Below are positions 47,803 to 57,257 of a stretch of 64,000 nucleotides of DNA, in pieces. Position 1 is the stretch's first letter. Each line of letters begins with the position of its first letter. Under the pieces are notes generated by a model, which ran no database searches, was not told the origin of the DNA, and worked only from the letters and a program-made list of their open reading frames with translations. This stretch comes from Spirillospora albida (GTDB lineage: Bacteria > Actinomycetota > Actinomycetes > Streptosporangiales > Streptosporangiaceae): NCBI RefSeq assembly GCF_000718255.1, contig NZ_JOFJ01000002.1, positions 62,001 to 126,000 on the forward strand, read 5' to 3'. A program made the position numbers and the translations under genes.

Positions 47803-48255
47803 ATGAGTCTGAAGGAAAAGCTGGAGGCCGACCTCAACGTCGCGATGAAGGCGCGTGACGAGGTGCGGACCCGCACCCTGCGCATGGCGCTGACGGCGGT
47901 GAAGAACGAGGAGGTCGCCGGCAAGCAGGCGCGGGAGCTGTCGGACGACGACGTCATCGCGGTGCTTGCGCGGGAGGCGAAGAAGCGCCGCGAGGCCGCG
48001 ACCGCGTTCGACGACGCCGGACGGGACGCGCAGGCGCAGGCGGAGCGCGACGAGGGCGTGGTGCTGGAGGACTACCTGCCCGCGCAGCTCGGCGACGCCG
48101 AGCTCGCGGCGCTGGTCGCGGACGCCATCGCGGCGACGGGCGCGGCCGGCCCGCGGGCGATGGGGCAGGTGATGAAGGTCGTGAACCCGAAGGTCGCCGG
48201 GCGGGCCGAGGGCGGACGCGTCGCGGCGGAGGTGAAGCGGCAGCTCGCCCAGTAG
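47803..48255 (+). CDS. GatB/YqeY domain protein
   Basis: 150 residues. MSLKEKLEADLNVAMKARDEVRTRTLRMALTAVKNEEV opens it and the C-terminal helical domain contains YLPAQLGDAELAALVADAI and GQVMKVVNPKVAGRAEGGRVAAEVK, as in the tail domain of GatB. Free YqeY proteins may bind tRNA, but their role is unsettled. It is ended by a bidirectional hairpin. Confidence 0.92.
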   Translation: MSLKEKLEADLNVAMKARDEVRTRTLRMALTAVKNEEVAGKQARELSDDDVIAVLAREAKKRREAATAFDDAGRDAQAQAERDEGVVLEDYLPAQLGDAELAALVADAIAATGAAGPRAMGQVMKVVNPKVAGRAEGGRVAAEVKRQLAQ

Positions 48256-48269
48256 GCGCGGAGAAAGGG

Positions 48270-48304
48270 AGAAGCCCGGCGAGTTGTCTCGCCGGGCTTC
48301 TTCT
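48270..48304. terminator. Bidirectional intrinsic terminator
   Basis: AGAAGCCCGGCGAG (48270-48283) and CTCGCCGGGCTTCT (48288-48301) form a 14-bp perfect stem with a TTGT loop. It sits between the convergent yqeY and PBP stop codons and ends in TTCT on the plus strand. Confidence 0.85.
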
Positions 48305-48307
48305 CCG

Positions 48308-50617
48308 TCAGTCCCGTTCCCAGGGCGGCGTGCCCTCGCCGGGCTTCTTGCCGCTGCTCAGGTAGATCATCACGACGGTGCCGGGCGGGACCTCGCTTCC
48401 GGCGTCCGGTGTCGTGTAGACGACGGTCCCCTTCGGCTGGTCGGAGTCGACCCTCTTGGTGGCGATGCGCGGGACGAGGTCGGCGGCGCGGAGCTTCGCG
48501 GACGCGGCGCCCGCCGTGTCGCCCTTCAGCGACGGGACGTTGGTGGTGTCGCCGAAATCGCGGGACGGGGTGCTGAAGCTCGGCGCGGGCTTGCCGGACA
48601 GGGCGTTCTGCATGCTCTGCTGCCAGATCGCGCCGGGGGTGTCGGCGCCGTAGACGCCGTAGACCTTGTACTTCCAGGGGCCGCGGAAGTCCCAGTAGGC
48701 CGTCGCGGCGGCCATGTTCGGCGTGTATCCGGCGAACACGGCGCAGGTGTGCGCCTCACACGTTCCGGTCTTGCCGGCGGACGGGCGTCCGATGCCGCGG
48801 CCGCGGGCGGTGCCGTTGGTCATGACACCCATGAGGATCGAGTTGACCTTGTCGGCGACGGCCTCGTCGATGACCTGGTCGCAGTCGCGCTTCGGCAGCT
48901 TCAGCTTCTTGCCCGCGGAGTCGATGACCTCGGTGATGGAGACCGGCGTGCAGTACTTGCCGCGCGCGGCGAACCCGGCGTAGGCGGCGGCGAGGTGCAC
49001 CATGTCGACATCGTTGACGCCGAGGACCTGGGACGGGACGGGGAGGAGCTGACCGCCGTCCCCGCGCTTCATCCCGAACTTTTCCGCCATCTTGATGGCG
49101 TTGCAGAGGCCGACGCGCTTCTGGAGCTGCGCGTAGAAGGTGTTGACGGAGTGCCAGGTGCCGGTCTTCAGGTTGAAGTTGCCGGACTCGCTGTCGCCGG
49201 CGTTCGAGACGGACGGCCAGTTGCCGCCGCCTGCCAGCTCGTCCTTGTACTTCTTGCCGCTCCACGTTCCGGTGAACCGGCACGGCTGGAAGCCGGAGAC
49301 GCTCATCGTCTCGGGTGAGTTGATGTTCGTGCTGACCGGGATGCCCTGGTCGAGCGCCTCGGCGAGGGTGAAGATCTTGAACGTGGAGCCCGCGGAGACG
49401 CCGGTGCCGCCGCCGTGGGCCGAGTCCGCGGGAAGGTTGATGGTGGTGCGGCCCTTGCCGGGGCCGAACCGCTTGCTGAGGCCGATGGCGCGGACGTTGC
49501 CGGTGCCCGGCTCGACCATCGCCTCCGCGCCGACACGGTGGCCGCCGGGGGCGACGTTGCTGCGCAGCGCCTTGTCGACGGCCTTCTGCGCCTTGCTGTC
49601 GAGCGTGGTGCGGATCGTGTAACCGCCGCGGTTGAGCTTGGCGACGACGTCCTGCTGCTGCTTCGGTTTCAGCTGCCAGTACTTGCCCTTCGCGAGGATG
49701 TTGAGCATGTCGTACTTGACGTACTCGCAGAAGTACGGCGCCTTGCTCGTCTCGCAGCCGCCGACGGGGTCCGTGCGGTTCAGCTCGATCGCCTTGGCCG
49801 CCGCCTCGTCCGCCTGGGCCTGCGTGATGTGCCCGAGCTCCGCCATCCGGTACAGGACGACGTCGCGCCGCTTGCGCGCGTCGCGGGGGTTCCGGATCGG
49901 GTCGAACGCGGCGGGGTTCTGCGTGATGCCCGCGAGGAGGGCGGCCTGCTCCAGGTTCAGCTTGTTCGCGGGCTTGCTGAAGTAGCGCTTGGACGCCGCC
50001 TGGACGCCGTAGGCGCCGGCGCCGAAGTAGGCGATGTTCAGGTAGCCCTCGAGGATCTGGTCCTTCGTCATGCGCTGCTCGATGTCGAGGGCGTAGCGCA
50101 GCTCGCGGAGCTTGCGGCCGACCGTGGGAGCGGTCGCCTCGCGGTACTCCTCGTCCGTCTTGGCGCTGTCGACCAGGAGGTTCTTGACGTACTGCTGCGT
50201 GAGCGTGGAGCCGCCCTGGGTCGTCTCGGACTCGACGTTGGACGCCATGGCGCGGAGCGTGCCCTTGAGGTCGAGGGCGCCGTGCTCGTAGAAGCGCGAG
50301 TCCTCGATGTCGATGATCGCCTGCTTCATGATCGGCGCGACCTGGTCGAGGCGGATCGACTCGCGGTACTTGTCGAAGAACGTGGCGATCTGCTTGCCGT
50401 TCGAGTCCTGCACCACCGTCTTCTCGGACGGGGGCGTCGTCCTGAACGTGCTGTCCATGTCCTCGAAGTTGTTCGCCGCGTCCCGGGCGGTCAGCCCGGC
50501 GCTGCCGACGCCGGGCAGCGCGATGAACGCGAGCAGCACGCCGGCCGCGACGGCCGCTCCGAGTAGCCGAAACAGGGTCGAGAGGGCTCTGGCCCGGTCG
50601 GTCTTCGCATCACGCAC
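48308..50617 (-). CDS. Bifunctional class A penicillin-binding protein with PASTA domain
   Basis: 769 residues; polymerises and cross-links peptidoglycan. A transmembrane segment (about 12-35) is followed by a GT51 transglycosylase (IIDIEDSRFYEHGALDLKG, QGGSTLTQQYVKNL) and a transpeptidase with SxxK as AGSTFKIF, SxN as WHSVNTFYAQL and AGKTGTCEAHT. A PASTA domain (about 695-755; VPSLKGDTAGAASAKLRAADL, VPPGTVVMIYLS) ends it. Its context matches ponA2 in mycobacteria. GTG start at 50617. WhiB is divergent. Confidence 0.95.
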   Translation of the reverse strand: MRDAKTDRARALSTLFRLLGAAVAAGVLLAFIALPGVGSAGLTARDAANNFEDMDSTFRTTPPSEKTVVQDSNGKQIATFFDKYRESIRLDQVAPIMKQAIIDIEDSRFYEHGALDLKGTLRAMASNVESETTQGGSTLTQQYVKNLLVDSAKTDEEYREATAPTVGRKLRELRYALDIEQRMTKDQILEGYLNIAYFGAGAYGVQAASKRYFSKPANKLNLEQAALLAGITQNPAAFDPIRNPRDARKRRDVVLYRMAELGHITQAQADEAAAKAIELNRTDPVGGCETSKAPYFCEYVKYDMLNILAKGKYWQLKPKQQQDVVAKLNRGGYTIRTTLDSKAQKAVDKALRSNVAPGGHRVGAEAMVEPGTGNVRAIGLSKRFGPGKGRTTINLPADSAHGGGTGVSAGSTFKIFTLAEALDQGIPVSTNINSPETMSVSGFQPCRFTGTWSGKKYKDELAGGGNWPSVSNAGDSESGNFNLKTGTWHSVNTFYAQLQKRVGLCNAIKMAEKFGMKRGDGGQLLPVPSQVLGVNDVDMVHLAAAYAGFAARGKYCTPVSITEVIDSAGKKLKLPKRDCDQVIDEAVADKVNSILMGVMTNGTARGRGIGRPSAGKTGTCEAHTCAVFAGYTPNMAAATAYWDFRGPWKYKVYGVYGADTPGAIWQQSMQNALSGKPAPSFSTPSRDFGDTTNVPSLKGDTAGAASAKLRAADLVPRIATKRVDSDQPKGTVVYTTPDAGSEVPPGTVVMIYLSSGKKPGEGTPPWERD

Positions 50618-50933
50618 CCGACCAGGGTACGCGGGAAGCAAGGTGCATTTGGGACAGGTGCCCCGAGGGTCGGGCATCGCGGGACGAGGTCATGCCCGTT
50701 CTGTCCCATTGATGGCAACCTGCACCGTGTCTGACGCGTCAACGACAGGTAACTAGTCCGTTCCGGCGGTATGGCCCCGGTGGGCTATATCGAGAATGGG
50801 CCTATCGGGGACTGTTGAATCGTCTCCCGCTTCCGTAAGTTCTTCCCCACGGCTTTCGTTTGGCGGCCTGACGTCCGCGCCCGTCCGGCCAAGGAGCGCA
50901 AATCGACACAGACCCTAGGGGAGTGGGGCCAAG
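50618..50933. promoter_or_regulatory. Divergent promoter region between the PBP and whiB genes
   Basis: 316 bases without a gene. It has an 8-bp inverted repeat TGGGACAG (50650-50657) / CTGTCCCA (50701-50708) and an AT-rich stretch near 50740-50800 that may hold the whiB promoter. No ribosome site stronger than AGGGGAG (50918-50924) before whiB is present. Confidence 0.4.
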
Positions 50934-51245
50934 ATGTGGATCACGGATTGGACCGCCCGCGCCGCCTGCCGTAACGCGGATCCGGACGCCCTGTTCGTGC
51001 AGGGAGCCGCGCAGAACCGAGCCAAGCTCATCTGCCGCGGCTGCCCCGTGCGAACGGAGTGTCTCGCCGACGCTCTCGACAACCGGATCGAATTCGGTGT
51101 CTGGGGCGGGATGACCGAGCGGGAGCGTCGAGCCCTGCTGCGGCGCCGGCCGGATGTGCGATCGTGGCGCGAGCTGCTGGAGACCGCCAAGGACGAGTAC
51201 GAGCGGTCGGTCGAGACCGATGAGGAAGAACTCGTCGCGAGCTGA
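50934..51245 (+). CDS. WhiB-family iron-sulfur transcription factor (WhiB4-like context)
   Basis: 103 residues. The four [4Fe-4S] cysteines are Cys12, Cys34, Cys37 and Cys43 (ICRGCPVRTEC), followed by the beta-turn GVWGGMTERERRALLRRRP that contacts the sigma factor. WhiB proteins sense oxygen or NO and redirect transcription. Synteny with a PASTA PBP and two ArsA-like ATPases matches mycobacterial whiB4 (Rv3681c region, from memory). RBS AGGGGAG before the ATG. Confidence 0.95.
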   Translation: MWITDWTARAACRNADPDALFVQGAAQNRAKLICRGCPVRTECLADALDNRIEFGVWGGMTERERRALLRRRPDVRSWRELLETAKDEYERSVETDEEELVAS

Positions 51246-51411
51246 CCGCAGGGCGATCTCGCGGGCCGGGAACGGCCCGTCCAGCTGAAGGTCCACGGAC
51301 CTGCGAGGTCTGAACGAGCGCGGCTGTGAGCCCGTACCCGATCGGTGCGGGCTCACAGCCGTACCCGCATTCGGCGAAACGGCGCTGAGCGGCCGGGTGC
51401 GGAGCTTTCGG

Positions 51412-52560
51412 TCAGGCGGCCGAGGGGCGGGCGGCCAGGTCGTGGCCCACCTGGCGGAGCCCTTCCAGGTCGTGGACGTCCTCCGCCTGGGCCGGCACGG
51501 CCGTCACCGGGACGGTCGGGTGGGCCGAGGCGAAGTGGTCGCGGAGGCGCTCCTCGCGGGCCGCGAGCAGCATGCGGTCGGTGTGGAGGCGGAGCAGGGC
51601 GGCGGTGAGCCGGTGCTCGCCGCGCTCCTCCAGGGTCTCCGCGGCGGCCTGGCTGCGGGCCGCCGAGAGCGCGTCGGCCGCCGACTCGTGGACGCGGTTG
51701 ATGACCAGCCCGGCGAGCGGCATGCGCTCCTCGGCGAGCCGCTCGACGAAGTAGGACGCCTCGCGGAGGGCGTCCGGCTCGGGGGCGGCGACCACGAGGA
51801 ACGCGGTGCCGGGGGTCTGGAGCAGCTTGAACGTCTTCTCGGCGCGCTCGCGGAACCCGCCGAACATCGTGTCGAACGCCGCGACGAACGTTTGGACGTC
51901 CCGCAGCAACTGGACGCCGAGCACCTTGTTGATGACGCCGGTGAACATGCCGAACCCGGCGCTGATCACCTTGACGCCGAGCCGGCCGCCGGTCTTGGCG
52001 GGCGCGGCGAGGATCTTCATGAAGCGGCCGTCGAGGAAGCGCCCCATGCGCTCGGGGGCGTCGAGGAAGTCGAGGGCGTTCCGGGACGGCGGCGTGTCCA
52101 CGATGATGAGGTCCCAGGCGCCGGAGCGGTGCAGCTGCCCGAGCTTCTCCATCGCCATGTACTCCTGCGTGCCGGAGAGGCTGGAGGACAGCGACTGGTA
52201 GAAGGGGTTCGCGAGGATCTGCTTGGCCCGGTCGGGGTCGGCGTGCGCCTCGACGATCTCGTCGAACGTCCGCTTCATGTCGAGCATCATGGCGTGCAGC
52301 TCGCCGTCGCCCTCGACCTCGATCTTGCGCGGGTTGTTGTCGAGTTCCGACAGTCCCATCGACTGCGCCAGGCGCCGCGCCGGGTCGACGGTGAGGACGA
52401 CGACGTCGCGTCCGCGTTCGGCCGCCCGGACGCCGAGCGCGGCGGCTGTGGTGGTCTTGCCGACGCCGCCGGAGCCGCAGCACACGATGATCTTCGTGCG
52501 CGGGTCGTCCAGCAGCCCGTCCACGTCGAGGGCGGGCGGGGTCTTGCCGGTCGGGCTCAT
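51412..52560 (-). CDS. ArsA/GET3-like anion-transporting ATPase
   Basis: 382 residues. Deviant Walker A GSGGVGKTTTAAALG (signature GKGGVGK variant), the switch motif TVDPARRLAQSMG and VDTPPSRNALDFLDAPERM. These are dimeric, cytoplasmic ATPases; true arsenite partners (ArsB) are absent and the Mycobacterium orthologues (Rv3679/Rv3680) are not arsenic pumps. ATG at 52560 after GGGAGAG. It forms a pair with the gene upstream. Confidence 0.92.
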   Translation of the reverse strand: MSPTGKTPPALDVDGLLDDPRTKIIVCCGSGGVGKTTTAAALGVRAAERGRDVVVLTVDPARRLAQSMGLSELDNNPRKIEVEGDGELHAMMLDMKRTFDEIVEAHADPDRAKQILANPFYQSLSSSLSGTQEYMAMEKLGQLHRSGAWDLIIVDTPPSRNALDFLDAPERMGRFLDGRFMKILAAPAKTGGRLGVKVISAGFGMFTGVINKVLGVQLLRDVQTFVAAFDTMFGGFRERAEKTFKLLQTPGTAFLVVAAPEPDALREASYFVERLAEERMPLAGLVINRVHESAADALSAARSQAAAETLEERGEHRLTAALLRLHTDRMLLAAREERLRDHFASAHPTVPVTAVPAQAEDVHDLEGLRQVGHDLAARPSAA

Positions 52561-52600
52561 CTGCGCGTCTCTCCCGCTCGGAACGGACACATCACCGGGT

Positions 52601-53608
52601 TCACGCGGCGCCCTGCGCTCTCAGGGCGGCGGCCAGGTCGTAGAGGCCCGCCAGGTCCATGCCGTCCGAGAGGAGGGGGAGGGAGTAGCGGGGGCGGTCG
52701 ATCGCCTCCAGGCGCTCCTTCTCGCGGCGCTGGAGGGCGGTGCGTCGGGCGTGGTCGGCGGCGTCGGACGCGAGGACGGCGGCGATCTGCTCGGCGTCGT
52801 GCTCCAGCCCGGCGGACTTCACGGCCCGGACGATCTCGTCCAGGTCGAGGGTGCCGGCGGCGGCCGCGGTCAGGTCGTCCTCCGCGAGGACGGACGGGTG
52901 CTCCATGTTCACGAAGACGCCGCCGACGGGCAGGCCGACGCCGGTGAGCTCGTGGATGCCGTCCATCGTCTCCTGGACGGGCATCTCCTCGAGGAGGGTG
53001 ACGAAGTGGACGGCCGTCTCCGGGCTGCGGACCACCTTCATCACCGTGTCGGCGTGGTTGCGGATCGGGCCGACCTTCGCCAGGCCGGAGACCTCGTCGT
53101 TGACGTTCAGGAACTTCGTGATGCGGCCGGTGGGGGGCGCGTCCATGACGACGGCGTCGTAGATGAAGGAGCCGTCCTTCCGCTTGCGCCGGACGGCCTC
53201 GCTGGTCTTGCCGGTGAGGATGACGTCGCGCAGGCCGGGGGCGATCGTGGTGACGAAGTCGACGACGCCGAGCCTGCTCATCGCCTTGCCGGCGCGTTTC
53301 AGGTTGTAGAACATCTCGAGGTACTCGATGAGCGCCTCTTCGGTGTCGACGGCGAGCGCGTACACGTCGCCTCCGTCGGGGGCGACGGCGACCTTGCGCT
53401 CCTCGTAGGGCAGCGGGGGGCAGTCGAAGAGCTGGGCGATGCCCTGCCGCCCCTCGACCTCGACGAGCAGCACCTTGCGGCCCCCGGCCGCCAAGGCCAG
53501 TGCCAGGGCGGCGGCGATGGTCGTCTTGCCGGTGCCGCCCTTGCCCGTGACCACATGGAGGCGTACGCCGTCCCAGTCGGTGTCTCTCGCGCTCACTCGA
53601 TCGACCAT
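52601..53608 (-). CDS. ArsA/GET3-like ATPase, second subunit
   Basis: 335 residues. LHVVTGKGGTGKTTIAAALALALAAGG is the deviant Walker A, VEVEGRQGIAQLFDCPPL the switch I-like part and VVMDAPPTGRITKFLNVND the Walker B/switch II. It is shorter than its neighbour, as in the two-gene mycobacterial arrangement, and likely forms a heterodimer with it. ATG at 53608. It lies 40 bases from the second ATPase gene. Confidence 0.92.
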   Translation of the reverse strand: MVDRVSARDTDWDGVRLHVVTGKGGTGKTTIAAALALALAAGGRKVLLVEVEGRQGIAQLFDCPPLPYEERKVAVAPDGGDVYALAVDTEEALIEYLEMFYNLKRAGKAMSRLGVVDFVTTIAPGLRDVILTGKTSEAVRRKRKDGSFIYDAVVMDAPPTGRITKFLNVNDEVSGLAKVGPIRNHADTVMKVVRSPETAVHFVTLLEEMPVQETMDGIHELTGVGLPVGGVFVNMEHPSVLAEDDLTAAAAGTLDLDEIVRAVKSAGLEHDAEQIAAVLASDAADHARRTALQRREKERLEAIDRPRYSLPLLSDGMDLAGLYDLAAALRAQGAA

Positions 53609-53770
53609 ATCGTTCGCTCGGCAAGGACTTTCAGGGGGCGGCCCCACTGATGAAAGTGATCCCTGACACGGTCGGAGATCACTTCCGCGGGGCCTTGGTT
53701 TCGGGCCTGCCCACGGGGTTAGCTGGGAAACGAACCCTGGCGGGCCGTCTCCGTGAGAAAGGGGCCCGAG

Positions 53771-54766
53771 ATGGAAGCGTTGGTGGTCGGTTTCCTGCTC
53801 GTCTTCGTGATGGGCGCGTTCATCGCCCTGGTGTCGTCGGTGCGGGTCGTCCAGCAGTACGAACAGGGGATCGTTTTCCGCTTCGGCCGGGTGCAGAGAG
53901 GATCGGAGCTGCGGCCCGGGGCGGTCCGGAGCCCCGGCCTGACGGTGATCCTCCCCGTCGCGGACCGGATGCAGAAGGTCAGCCGGCAGACCGTCACGAT
54001 GGGCGTCCCCGCGCAGGAGGGCATCACCCAGGACAACGTGAGCGTGCGGGTCGACGCGGTCGTGTACTTCCGGGTGATCGACCCGGTGAAGGCGATCGTG
54101 AACGTCCAGAACTACGGCTACGCGGTGTCGCAGGTGGCGCAGACGTCCCTGCGCTCGGTGATCGGCCAGGCGGACATGCAGGAGCTGCTCGGTGAGCGGG
54201 AGAAGATCAACCTCCGGCTCCGGAAGATCATCGACGAGATCACCGAGGGCCCGTGGGGCGTGCTGATCGAGCGGGTGGAGATCAAGGACGTGTCGCTGCC
54301 GGAGGGCATGAAGCGCTCCATGGCGCGGCAGGCGGAGGCGGAGCGGGAGCGCCGCGCCCGGATCATCACCGCGGACGGCGAGTTCCAGGCGTCCAAGCGC
54401 CTCGCGGCGGCGGCCGAGATCATGTCGCAGGACCCGGCGGCCCTCCAGCTCCGTCTGCTGCAGACGGTCGTGGAGGTCTCCGCGGAAAAGAACAGCACGC
54501 TCGTCATGCCGCTTCCGGTCGAGGTCCTGAGGTTCTTCGACCGCGTCGCGGGGGGCGCTCCGGCGCAAAGCGGGGCCAAGGCCGGATTGGCGGAGCGCCT
54601 GGCGAAGGCGGAGGAGGAGCTCGCGAAGGCGGCGGAGGCGGCGCCGGCCCTGGATCCGGTGGAGGACGTCCCTCCGGTGGTGGGCCTGGACGACCGGAAG
54701 CCGCGCCAGCCGGTGGAGCGGCCGGAAGAGCCGCGCGGGCTCACCGGCGGTGAGGAGCCTCGCTAG
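53771..54766 (+). CDS. SPFH-domain (slipin/stomatin-like) membrane protein
   Basis: 331 residues. One N-terminal membrane segment (VVGFLLVFVMGAFIALVSSV), then the SPFH domain (VRVVQQYEQGIVFRFGRVQ, LPVADRMQKVSRQTVTMGV, RVDAVVYFRVIDPVKAIVNVQNY) and a helical, Ala/Glu-rich C-terminal oligomerisation region. Such proteins organise membrane microdomains and often couple to a protease. AAAGGGG precedes the ATG. It is not part of the mycobacterial version of this locus as I recall it. Confidence 0.92.
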   Translation: MEALVVGFLLVFVMGAFIALVSSVRVVQQYEQGIVFRFGRVQRGSELRPGAVRSPGLTVILPVADRMQKVSRQTVTMGVPAQEGITQDNVSVRVDAVVYFRVIDPVKAIVNVQNYGYAVSQVAQTSLRSVIGQADMQELLGEREKINLRLRKIIDEITEGPWGVLIERVEIKDVSLPEGMKRSMARQAEAERERRARIITADGEFQASKRLAAAAEIMSQDPAALQLRLLQTVVEVSAEKNSTLVMPLPVEVLRFFDRVAGGAPAQSGAKAGLAERLAKAEEELAKAAEAAPALDPVEDVPPVVGLDDRKPRQPVERPEEPRGLTGGEEPR

Positions 54767-54776
54767 GCTGAGGGCC

Positions 54777-54935
54777 ATGACCAAGTGGGAGTACGCGACC
54801 GTTCCGCTGCTGATTCACGCGACCAAGCAGATCCTCGACAACTGGGGCCAGGACGGGTGGGAGCTCGTCACCGTCCTCCCCGGGCCGAACCCGGAGAACC
54901 TGGTCGCCTATTTCAAGCGCGCGATCCAGGGCTAG
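54777..54935 (+). CDS. DUF4177 protein
   Basis: 52 residues: MTKWEYATVPLLIHATKQIL, then WGQDGWELVTVLPGPN and YFKRAIQG. The WEYATVPL...GWELV pattern is typical of DUF4177. It lies between the SPFH gene and RidA in the same direction, 10 bases from each, as in mycobacteria (Rv3678A next to RidA). Function unknown. Confidence 0.88.
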   Translation: MTKWEYATVPLLIHATKQILDNWGQDGWELVTVLPGPNPENLVAYFKRAIQG

Positions 54936-54945
54936 GGGTGGCGGC

Positions 54946-55407
54946 GTGAGCACACCCGAGGAGCGGATCCGCGAGCTGGGGCTCGAGGTGCCGGAGGTCG
55001 TCGCGCCGCTCGCGTCGTACGTCCCGGCGGCGAGGACGGGGTCGCTCGTCTACACGGCGGGGCAGCTTCCGATGGTGAAGGGCGAGCTCGCCGTCACCGG
55101 GAAGGTCGGCGCCGAGGTCACCCCGGAGCAGGCGTTCGAGCAGGCCCGGATCTGCGCGCTCAACGCGATCGCGGCGCTGAAGGCCGAGGTCGGCGAGCTG
55201 TCGCGGGTCGTCCGGATCGTCAAGGTCGTCGGGTTCATTGCGAGCGCTCCCGGTTTCCATGGCCAGCCGGCCGTGCTGAACGGCGCGAGCGACCTGCTCG
55301 GCGAGGTGTTCGGCGACGCGGGCCGGCACGCCCGCAGCGCCGTGGGCGTGTCGGTGCTGCCGAAGGACGCGGCGGTCGAGGTCGAGCTGATCGCCGAGGT
55401 GTCCTGA
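54946..55407 (+). CDS. RidA-family deaminase
   Basis: 153 residues. Long actinobacterial RidA type: ERIRELGLEVPEVVAPLASYVPAARTG, YTAGQLPMVKGELAVTGKVG, ALNAIAALKAEVGELSRVVRIVKVVGFI and GRHARSAVGVSVLPKDAAVEVELIAE. It contains the Arg of HARSAVGV, the usual position of the active-site residue. Clears enamine/imine intermediates. GTG start. It follows DUF4177 by 10 bases. Confidence 0.92.
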   Translation: MSTPEERIRELGLEVPEVVAPLASYVPAARTGSLVYTAGQLPMVKGELAVTGKVGAEVTPEQAFEQARICALNAIAALKAEVGELSRVVRIVKVVGFIASAPGFHGQPAVLNGASDLLGEVFGDAGRHARSAVGVSVLPKDAAVEVELIAEVS

Positions 55408-55487
55408 CCGCCGGTCGCCGGGCTTGACGGAATAACGTTCGGTATGTCCGAATGGGCCGCCATGAGGATGATCGATCGGGGCGCGCG

Positions 55488-56336
55488 ATGGTGAACGGGC
55501 TGAAACTGCCGCCGCAGCTGAGGGAGCGCGTCGAGGACATCCGCGCGGGACGGCTGGAGCCGGTCCCCGCCAGGGACGCCGCGACCGTCGTCGTGCTGCG
55601 CGACCACGACCGGCACGGACTGCAGGCGTTCATGCTGCGGCGCGTCCGGTCGATGGCGTTCGCGCCCGGCGCCTACGTGTTCCCCGGCGGCTCCGTCGAC
55701 CCCCGGGACGCCGACGCCGCGTTGGGGTGGGCGGGCCCGTCGCCCGCCGAATGGGGCAGGGCCTTCAAGGCCGATGAGCCGCTCGCGCGCGAGCTGGTCT
55801 GCGCGGCGGTCCGGGAGACGTTCGAGGAGACGCTCGTTCTGCTCGCCGGCCCGACCGGGGAGACGGTCGTGGACGACACGCGGGGCGACGACTGGGAGGC
55901 CGACCGGCAGGCCCTCCTGGATCGCTCCCGGTCGTTCGCCGGTTTCCTGGAGAAGCGCGGGCTCGTCCTGCGCTCGGATCTGCTGCGGCCCTGGACGCAC
56001 TGGATCACGCCCACGATCGAGCCCAAGCGCTACGACACCCGGTTCTTCGTCGCCGCGATGCCGGAGGGGCAGCGGGCGAGGGACGTGAGCACCGAGGCGG
56101 ACCAGGTCGCCTGGGTCCGCCCGGAGGAGGCGGTCGAACGCGCCTCGAACGGCGAGTGGTTCATGCTGCCGCCCACGCTGGCGACGCTGTCGGAGCTCGC
56201 CGGGTACGCGACGGTGGCCGATGTCCTCGCGGCGGAGCGCGAGATCGTCGTCCATGAGCCCATCGCGGAGATCGTGGACGGGGAGGCGTATCTCGTCCTG
56301 CCCGAGACGGTGTCGCAGTACTACCCGAAGGGGTGA
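55488..56336 (+). CDS. NUDIX hydrolase
   Basis: 282 residues. The NUDIX box is split: VFPGGSVDPRDAD ... CAAVRETFEETLVLLAG (REx2EE), as in larger MutT-like proteins with a long insert. The C-terminal half has WITPTIEPKRYDTRFFVA and a helical end. Substrates of this subgroup (acyl-CoA or nucleotide derivatives) are not certain. ATG at 55488. It lies 80 bases after RidA; no orthologue in the mycobacterial locus is recalled. Confidence 0.88.
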   Translation: MVNGLKLPPQLRERVEDIRAGRLEPVPARDAATVVVLRDHDRHGLQAFMLRRVRSMAFAPGAYVFPGGSVDPRDADAALGWAGPSPAEWGRAFKADEPLARELVCAAVRETFEETLVLLAGPTGETVVDDTRGDDWEADRQALLDRSRSFAGFLEKRGLVLRSDLLRPWTHWITPTIEPKRYDTRFFVAAMPEGQRARDVSTEADQVAWVRPEEAVERASNGEWFMLPPTLATLSELAGYATVADVLAAEREIVVHEPIAEIVDGEAYLVLPETVSQYYPKG

Positions 56337-56468
56337 GCCCGGATGGCCCGCGACCGCAAGGAAGCCCTCATGCTGCGCCTTGCGGGCTCATCGGTCCTGC
56401 GGCATCTGGAGCGGCTCGGCTGGAACCCGGTCCGCCACCCTGATCTGGGCTCGGGCAGGATGGGCCGA

Positions 56469-57254
56469 ATGAGCGAGATCGACGGTACGGGGACGGAACG
56501 GGCCACCTGCGTGCTCGCCCCGAACCCGTCCATGATGACGCTGGACGGCACGAACACCTGGGTCATCGCGGAGCCCGGCGCGGACGAGGTCGTGGTCGTC
56601 GACCCCGGCCCCAAGGACGGCGTGCATCTGCGCCGCGTCCTCGACATCGTCGCGGAGCGGGGGCAGCGCGTCGGGCTGGTGCTGCTCACGCACGGCCACC
56701 CCGACCATTCGGGGGGCGCCGCGAAGTTCGCCCGGATGGCCGGACGCGGCGTCAAGGTGAGGGCGCTCGATCCGCAGCACCGGCTCGGGGACGAGGGGCT
56801 CGGAGAAGGCGACGTCGTCACCACGGGCGGCCTGGAGCTGCGCATCATGGAGACGCCGGGCCACAGCGACGACTCGCTCACGTTCTGGCTGCCGGCCGAC
56901 CGTGCCGTCCTCACGGGCGACACGGTGCTCGGGTACGGGACGACCGTCCTGGAGGGAAAGCTCGGCGACTACATGAGCTCGCTCGACCGGCTCCGCGCCT
57001 TCTCGGCCGATGTGGAGGCCGCGGTGATCCTCCCGGGGCACGGCCCCAGGCTGGACGACCCGCTGGCCGCCCTCGACCACTACATCGATCACCGCCGCGA
57101 GCGCCTCGCCCAGGTCGAGGCGGCCGTGGCGGCGGGCGCCCGGACCGCCCGCGAGGTCGTCGAACGCGTGTACGCCGACGTCGACAAGTCCTTGTGGCCC
57201 GCGGCGGAATGGTCCGTCCAGGCGCAGCTGGACCACCTCAACGAGCGGGGCTGA
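56469..57254 (+). CDS. Metallo-beta-lactamase-fold hydrolase
   Basis: 261 residues. The zinc-site motif THGHPDHSGG, a later His (GHSDDSLTFW) and DTVLGYGTTV plus GHGP give a complete MBL-fold active site of the LACTB2/RNase-like or glyoxalase II type. It matches the place of Rv3677c beside crp. Starts at 56343, 56460 and 56469 are in frame; the 56469 ATG follows an AGGATGGG segment, but a 42-residue longer form cannot be excluded. Confidence 0.88.
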   Translation: MSEIDGTGTERATCVLAPNPSMMTLDGTNTWVIAEPGADEVVVVDPGPKDGVHLRRVLDIVAERGQRVGLVLLTHGHPDHSGGAAKFARMAGRGVKVRALDPQHRLGDEGLGEGDVVTTGGLELRIMETPGHSDDSLTFWLPADRAVLTGDTVLGYGTTVLEGKLGDYMSSLDRLRAFSADVEAAVILPGHGPRLDDPLAALDHYIDHRRERLAQVEAAVAAGARTAREVVERVYADVDKSLWPAAEWSVQAQLDHLNERG

Positions 57255-57257
57255 GCG

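Noticed and set aside
51412..53608. ArsA-like ATPases as an arsenic resistance operon
   Set aside because: No arsB, arsR or arsenate reductase is present, and the whiB4-type context indicates a different role.
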